Assembly: GCF_013314895.1 (NCBI RefSeq)
Contig: NZ_JABTYE010000018.1
Span: forward strand, 1-64,000
Length of the DNA: 64,000 nt
Direction of reading: 5' to 3'
From: Cupriavidus gilardii
GTDB taxonomy: Bacteria; Pseudomonadota; Gammaproteobacteria; Burkholderiales; Burkholderiaceae
How positions within the stretch are numbered: the stretch's first letter is position 1; every line of letters begins with the position of its first letter. Of this stretch, positions 59,770 through 64,000 are shown one piece after another. Made by a program: the position numbers and the translations under genes. The notes beneath the pieces were generated by a model. The model ran no database searches, was not told the origin of the DNA, and saw only the letters and a program-made list of their open reading frames with translations.

Positions 59770-60862
59770 AGTCGACCTGGGAGAGCGCAGCTATCCCATC
59801 CATATCGGCGCGGACCTGCTGGACCGCGCCGACCTGCTGGCTCCCCATATCCGTGGCCGCCATGCCGTCATTGTCACCAACGAGACCGTCGGGCCGCTGT
59901 ATGCGGCGCGGGTCGAGGCCACGCTGGCCAGTCTCGGCAAGACCGTGCGCACGGTGACGCTGCCCGACGGCGAGTCCTTCAAGCACTGGCAGACGCTGAA
60001 CCTGATCTTCGACGCGCTGCTCGGCGCCGGCGCCGACCGCAAGACCACGCTGATCGCGCTGGGCGGCGGCGTGGTCGGCGACATGACCGGGTTTGCCGCG
60101 GCCTGCTACATGCGCGGCGTGCCGTTCGTCCAGATGCCGACCACGCTGCTGGCCCAGGTCGATTCGTCGGTGGGCGGCAAGACCGGCATCAATCATCCGC
60201 TCGGCAAGAACATGATCGGCGCCTTCCACCAGCCGCAGGCGGTGATCGCCGATATCGGCACGCTCAAGTCGCTGCCGCCGCGCGAACTGGCCGCGGGCCT
60301 GGCCGAGGTGATCAAGCACGGCGCGATCGCCGATGCCGACTACTTCGGCTGGATCGAGCAGCATATCGGCGCGCTCAACAACTGCGACGCCGACATGCTG
60401 GCGCTGGCGGTGCAGCGCTCCTGCGAGATCAAGGCTGCGGTCGTTGCTGCCGACGAGCGCGAGGGCGGCATCCGTGCCACGCTCAATTTCGGCCATACCT
60501 TCGGCCATGCGATCGAGGCCGGCATGGGCTATGGCGAGTGGCTGCACGGCGAGGCGGTAGGCTGCGGCATGGTCATGGCCGCGGACCTGTCGCTGCGGCT
60601 CGGCTTCATCGACATCGAGACGCGCTCGCGCATCGAGCGGCTGGTAGCCGCCGCGATGCTGCCGGTGGTGGCGCCGGACCTGGGCGTGGACCGCTACATC
60701 GAACTGATGAAGGTCGACAAGAAGGCCGAGGCCGGCCAGATCAAGTTCATCCTGCTCAGGAAGCTCGGCGAGGCGCTGATCACCAGCGTGCCGGACGCCG
60801 ATCTGCGCAGCACGCTGCAGCACGCCGTTTTGAAACGTCCCGTCGAGGCGCCGGTCGCGTAA
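59756..60862 (+). CDS. aroB: 3-dehydroquinate synthase
   Basis: A 368-residue NAD- and zinc-dependent enzyme that closes the ring to 3-dehydroquinate, step two of the aromatic pathway. The [14 protein letters not shown] nucleotide loop, [26 protein letters not shown] and the metal-binding [11 protein letters not shown] and HGEAVGCGM histidines are intact. The ATG at 59756 overlaps aroK, so the two are translationally coupled. dgt follows after 60 nt. Confidence 0.97.
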   Translation: MITLEVDLGERSYPIHIGADLLDRADLLAPHIRGRHAVIVTNETVGPLYAARVEATLASLGKTVRTVTLPDGESFKHWQTLNLIFDALLGAGADRKTTLIALGGGVVGDMTGFAAACYMRGVPFVQMPTTLLAQVDSSVGGKTGINHPLGKNMIGAFHQPQAVIADIGTLKSLPPRELAAGLAEVIKHGAIADADYFGWIEQHIGALNNCDADMLALAVQRSCEIKAAVVAADEREGGIRATLNFGHTFGHAIEAGMGYGEWLHGEAVGCGMVMAADLSLRLGFIDIETRSRIERLVAAAMLPVVAPDLGVDRYIELMKVDKKAEAGQIKFILLRKLGEALITSVPDADLRSTLQHAVLKRPVEAPVA

Positions 60863-60922
60863 GCGGTCGGCCATGCCTCGCAACCCTCAGACGATGCCCG
60901 CATCGCCCAACCGGATTGCCGC

Positions 60923-62059
60923 ATGACCGACCTCGAAAGCCATCTCGCTCCCTATGCCGCGCACTCGGCGCAGTCGCGCGGGCGTGTCCATGTCGAACCG
61001 GCGTCGTCCTCGCGCAGCGAATTTCAGCGCGACCGCGACCGCGTGATCCACAGCACCGCGTTTCGCCGGCTCGAATACAAGACGCAGGTGTTCGTCAATC
61101 ACGAGGGCGACCTGTTTCGCACGCGGCTGACGCATAGCCTCGAGGTGGCGCAGATCGCGCGGTCGATCGCCCGCAACCTGCGGCTGAACGAGGATCTGGT
61201 CGAGGCGATCTCGCTGGCGCACGACCTCGGCCACACGCCGTTCGGCCACGCCGGGCAGGACGCGCTCAATGCCTGCATGAAGAACCACGGCGGCTTCGAG
61301 CACAACCTGCAGAGCCTGCTGGTGGTCGACGAACTGGAAGAGCGCTACGGCGGCTTCAACGGCCTGAACCTGACGTTCGAGACGCGCGAGGGCATCCTCA
61401 AACATTGCTCGCGCGTCAACGCGGCCGCGCTCGGCGAGCTGGGGCGGCGCTTTCTCGAGGGCACGCAGCCGTCGCTGGAGGCGCAGCTGGCGAATCTGGC
61501 CGACGAGATCGCCTACAACAACCACGATATCGACGACGGCCTGCGCTCGGGGCTGCTGACGCTGGAACAGATGGACGAGGTGCCGATGTGGGGACGCCAT
61601 CGCGCCGAAGCGATGGCGGCCTATCCGGGCATCAACGGCCGCCGGCTGATCAACGAGACGGTCCGCCGCATGATCAACACGCTGATCGTCGACCTGATCG
61701 AGACGACCCAGCGCAATATCGCCGCGGCGCGGCCCGCCGATATCGACGCGGTGCGTGCGGCCGGTCCGCTGGTCGCGTTCAGCCCCGCGGTCAGGGAAGA
61801 GGCGCAGGCGCTCAAGCGCTTCCTGTTCCGCCACCTGTACCGTCACTATCTGGTGATGCGGATGTCGGCCAAGGCCCAGCGGATCATCAGCGACCTGTTC
61901 GAGGCCTTCATGGGTGACCCGCGCCTGCTGCCGCCGCAATACCAGGCGTCCCACGGCGGCGACCAGCCGCGGCTGATCGCCCACTACATCGCCGGCATGA
62001 CCGACCGCTACGCGATCCGGGAGCATCGGCGGATGTTCGCAGTCGGGGAGCAGAACTGA
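60923..62059 (+). CDS. dgt: Deoxyguanosinetriphosphate triphosphohydrolase-like protein
   Basis: A 378-residue HD-domain protein of the dGTPase family that splits dNTP into nucleoside and tripolyphosphate; substrate range is not certain. HD-site residues are His71 ([12 protein letters not shown]) and His100-Asp101 ([14 protein letters not shown]), with a later metal-binding Asp in [17 protein letters not shown]. It follows aroB in the order common in Burkholderiales. The next gene there is normally gltB; here a transposase intervenes. Confidence 0.94.
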   Translation: MTDLESHLAPYAAHSAQSRGRVHVEPASSSRSEFQRDRDRVIHSTAFRRLEYKTQVFVNHEGDLFRTRLTHSLEVAQIARSIARNLRLNEDLVEAISLAHDLGHTPFGHAGQDALNACMKNHGGFEHNLQSLLVVDELEERYGGFNGLNLTFETREGILKHCSRVNAAALGELGRRFLEGTQPSLEAQLANLADEIAYNNHDIDDGLRSGLLTLEQMDEVPMWGRHRAEAMAAYPGINGRRLINETVRRMINTLIVDLIETTQRNIAAARPADIDAVRAAGPLVAFSPAVREEAQALKRFLFRHLYRHYLVMRMSAKAQRIISDLFEAFMGDPRLLPPQYQASHGGDQPRLIAHYIAGMTDRYAIREHRRMFAVGEQN

Positions 62060-62096
62060 CGGGCTGCACAACAAAAAATAGGGACGGATCAGCTAT

Positions 62097-62130
62097 CATG
62101 GCGCCATCGCTTTGACACGATGGCGCCATG
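62097..62130. repeat. Perfect palindrome over the RAYT start codon
   Basis: Arms of 13 bp, CATGGCGCCATCG (62097-62109) and its exact complement (62118-62130), enclose an 8-nt loop. The loop contains TTGACA. The ATG of the transposase gene is in the right arm, so in RNA the start codon would be base-paired. Confidence 0.95.
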
Positions 62131-62835
62131 GCTCGACTTCCCCGCTTCTCTCCGACCGGCCTGCCGGCGTTGGTGTTGCAACGTGGCAACAACCGCCAGC
62201 CGGTCTTCCTCGGTCCCGACGACTACCGCTTCTACCTCGACTGCCTGCGCATGGCGGCGCGCGAGCACGATCTGGCCGTACACGCATACGGACTGCGGCC
62301 GAACCATATCCATCTGGTGGCGACCCCGCGCCGCGACGACGCGCTGAGCCTGACCATGCAGGCGGTCGGCCGCCGCTACGCCCGCTACTTCAATCGGGTT
62401 GCCAACCGGACCGGCACGCTATGGGAAGGGCGCTTTCGCTCCGCGGTGCTCGAGCCGGACACCTGGATGCTGCCCGCCATGCTCTATGTCGAAGGCAATG
62501 CGGTCCGCGCCGGCGATGCGAACACGCCGGACGAGGACAAATGGAGCAGCCATCGCCACCACGTCGGCCTCGAAGCCAGCCCCTTTGTAAGCGATCACTC
62601 TGCTTACTGGGCGCTTGGCAATACACCATTCGAACGGCAATCGCGCTACCAGTCGTTGGCGGCGGAGGGGCTGTCGTCGTCGACGCTGACGGTGCTGCGC
62701 AAGCATGCCCACAGCGGGTGGCCGCTCGGTGGCGAAGCCTTCCTGCGCAGCCTGGAACGGCACGGCGAGCGGCGTGTACAGCCGTTGCCCAAGGGCCGTC
62801 CGAAGCGCCAGGTGTCCGAACCGGAGGCTGCGTGA
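62128..62835 (+). CDS. REP-associated tyrosine transposase (RAYT, Y1 family)
   Basis: A 235-residue protein of the IS200-like Y1 superfamily (PF01797). The HUH metal-binding pair is His60 and His62 in LRPNHIHLVA. The nucleophile tyrosine lies in the GRRYARYFNR segment (Tyr84 or Tyr87), and the following RTGTLWEGRFRSAVL stretch is typical of RAYTs. These single-copy domesticated transposases are associated with REP palindromes and not with ordinary insertion sequences. Palindromes lie on both sides. It stands between dgt and gltB and is absent from that place in the gene order I know from relatives. Confidence 0.9.
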   Translation: MARLPRFSPTGLPALVLQRGNNRQPVFLGPDDYRFYLDCLRMAAREHDLAVHAYGLRPNHIHLVATPRRDDALSLTMQAVGRRYARYFNRVANRTGTLWEGRFRSAVLEPDTWMLPAMLYVEGNAVRAGDANTPDEDKWSSHRHHVGLEASPFVSDHSAYWALGNTPFERQSRYQSLAAEGLSSSTLTVLRKHAHSGWPLGGEAFLRSLERHGERRVQPLPKGRPKRQVSEPEAA

Positions 62836-62990
62836 CGGCCGACGGCGGTACGGCCCGTGATGGCGTCGGCCGGGGCGCGCCAAAAAACCGCCCAGAATTG
62901 GTGCGGAGCCAATGTGTCCCCATTTATTGACCCTCACCAAAACAGGGCATGGATTAATATGATCTGACCCCATTTTATTTTTTTGCGGGC
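62836..62990. mobile_element. Right flank of the RAYT element
   Basis: CGGCCGAC (62836-62843) pairs with GTCGGCCG (62865-62872), and ATTGG/CCAAT (62897-62901/62909-62913) encloses a loop with GGAG. TGTCCCCATTTATTG and CTGACCCCATTTTATTTT motifs follow. The left flank has AAAAAATAGGGACGGATCAG (62073-62092 approximately), a related sequence in opposite sense. The exact element ends are not defined. Confidence 0.5.
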
Positions 62991-63037
62991 CTCGGACGAT
63001 TCTTTTATATTTGCTCCACCGCACATTCATTGTGCGG
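62983..63037 (+). promoter_or_regulatory. gltB promoter and 5' hairpin
   Basis: The -35 TTGCGG (62983-62988), a 17-nt spacer and the -10 TATATT (63006-63011) adjoin the T-rich end of the RAYT flank. Just downstream, CCGCACA/TGTGCGG (63019-63025/63031-63037) would form a hairpin at the 5' end of the transcript. About 130 more untranslated bases follow before gltB. Confidence 0.6.
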
Positions 63038-63169
63038 CGCGTCACGTCCTGTGTACGCCGCTGCGGTCCCCTCGCCTGCGAACCCCGTCCGAACCGATCC
63101 GGACCGCACGCGAACGCCGTTCCGGCCGATGGCACACGAGGCGCGCTGCCCTCACCGGAATCGAAGCCC

Positions 63170-64000
63170 GTGGACCAACCGCAAATCCCGTCGGCCGAGC
63201 AGGCCCAGCAGCAGATGGCCTCGCAGGGTCAACTGCCCGCCGAGCGCCCGCAGGCGCAAGGCATGTACGACCCCGCCAACGAGCATGACGCCTGCGGCGT
63301 CGGCATGGTCGCCCATATCAAGGGCAAGAAGAGCCACGAGATCGTGCTGCAGGGCCTGAAGATCCTGGAGAACCTGGATCACCGGGGCGCGGTGGGCGCA
63401 GACCACCTGATGGGCGACGGCGCGGGCATCCTGATCCAGATCCCCGACCAGTTCTATCGCGAGGAAATGGCAAAGCAGGGCGTGACCCTGCCGCCGGCCG
63501 GCGAGTACGGCGTCGGCATGATCTTCCTGCCGAAGGAGCATGCGTCGCGCCTGGCCTGCGAACAGGAGCTCGAGCGCACCGTCCGCCTCGAAGGCCAGGT
63601 CGTGCTGGGCTGGCGCGACGTGCCGGTCGACGCCACGATGCCGATGTCGCCGACCGTGCGCAAGACCGAGCCGGTGATCCGCCAGATCTTCATCGGCCGC
63701 GGCCGCGACATCATGACGACGGACGCGCTGGAGCGGAAGCTGTACGTGATCCGCAAGACCGCGAGCCACGCGATCCAGGCGCTCAAGCTCAAGCACGGCA
63801 AGGAATACTTCGTGCCGTCGATGTCGGCGCGCACCGTGGTCTACAAGGGCCTGCTGCTGGCCAACCAGGTCGGCCAGTACTACCGCGACCTGCAGGACCC
63901 GCGCGCCGTGTCGGCGCTGGCGCTGGTCCACCAACGCTTCTCGACCAACACGTTCCCGGCCTGGGAGCTGGCGCACCCGTACCGCATGGTTGCGCACAAC
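63170..64000 (+). CDS. gltB: Glutamate synthase large subunit, 5' part
   Basis: The first 277 codons of GOGAT alpha, which makes two glutamates from glutamine and 2-oxoglutarate; cut by the window end. The class II glutamine amidotransferase domain begins at the catalytic cysteine in DACGVGMVAHIKG (residue 42 from the chosen start), exposed after propeptide removal. LENLDHRGAVGADHLMGDGAGI and HQRFSTNTFPAWELAHPYRMVAHN are family hallmarks. The start is uncertain: GTG at 63170 gives a 41-residue Gln-rich leader, and ATGs at 63215 or 63263 are alternatives. Confidence 0.9.
   Translation, partial: MDQPQIPSAEQAQQQMASQGQLPAERPQAQGMYDPANEHDACGVGMVAHIKGKKSHEIVLQGLKILENLDHRGAVGADHLMGDGAGILIQIPDQFYREEMAKQGVTLPPAGEYGVGMIFLPKEHASRLACEQELERTVRLEGQVVLGWRDVPVDATMPMSPTVRKTEPVIRQIFIGRGRDIMTTDALERKLYVIRKTASHAIQALKLKHGKEYFVPSMSARTVVYKGLLLANQVGQYYRDLQDPRAVSALALVHQRFSTNTFPAWELAHPYRMVAHN

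Overview
The window is a GC-rich stretch of a betaproteobacterial chromosome. Its gene order, tRNA-Tyr/Gly/Thr-tuf to rpoBC, recQ, str/S10/spc/alpha ribosomal operons, dsbD, hemB, resB-ccsA, lysA, mrcA-pil-aroKB-dgt-gltB, is the one I associate with Burkholderiaceae of the Cupriavidus/Ralstonia group. That genus-level placement is inference from gene order and protein character; no 16S gene is present.

Layout. 1-14.7 kb: a tRNA cluster with the first tuf copy, tRNA-Trp, secE-nusG, rplKA, rplJL and rpoBC, closed by a strong terminator. 14.8-17.4 kb: a small reverse-strand hypothetical gene and recQ. 17.5-37.6 kb: the str, S10, spc and alpha ribosomal protein clusters with the second tuf copy, secY, infA, rpmJ and rpoA. 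The cluster is broken by internal terminators and promoters after rpsJ, before rplN, before rpsD and before rpoA. 37.6-52.7 kb: cutA, dsbD, a CorA-family transporter, hemB with an opposite-strand small RNA of the anti-hemB type, engB, diheme cytochrome c4, the ResB/CcsA (System II) cytochrome c maturation pair, a COG4315-type lipoprotein, msrPQ, lysA with its lptM partner, and cyaY. 52.8-64 kb: mrcA diverging from a reduced pil cluster, then aroK, aroB, dgt, a RAYT-type transposase and the start of gltB, cut by the window end.

How the genes work together. The first 37 kb is transcription and translation machinery: RNA polymerase alpha, beta and beta', NusG, NusE/S10, EF-Tu twice, EF-G, IF1, SecE/SecY and most ribosomal proteins. 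The middle is weighted to envelope redox work: DsbD, cytochrome c4, System II cytochrome c assembly, and MsrPQ repair of oxidised methionines. The end joins cell-wall synthesis (mrcA), the type IV pilus secretin complex and aromatic amino acid synthesis.

Most of the window is conserved housekeeping. The parts most worth a second look are these. (1) The pil cluster has no pilM, its PilN has no N-terminal INLLP-type motif, PilO and PilP are one fused protein, and PilQ has no room for AMIN domains. (2) A small RNA opposite hemB carries an anti-Shine-Dalgarno loop. (3) A RAYT transposase sits between dgt and gltB, with a perfect palindrome over its start codon. (4) The two tuf genes differ at only six silent sites. 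(5) There are several unexpected terminators, hairpins and short tandem arrays at operon joints.
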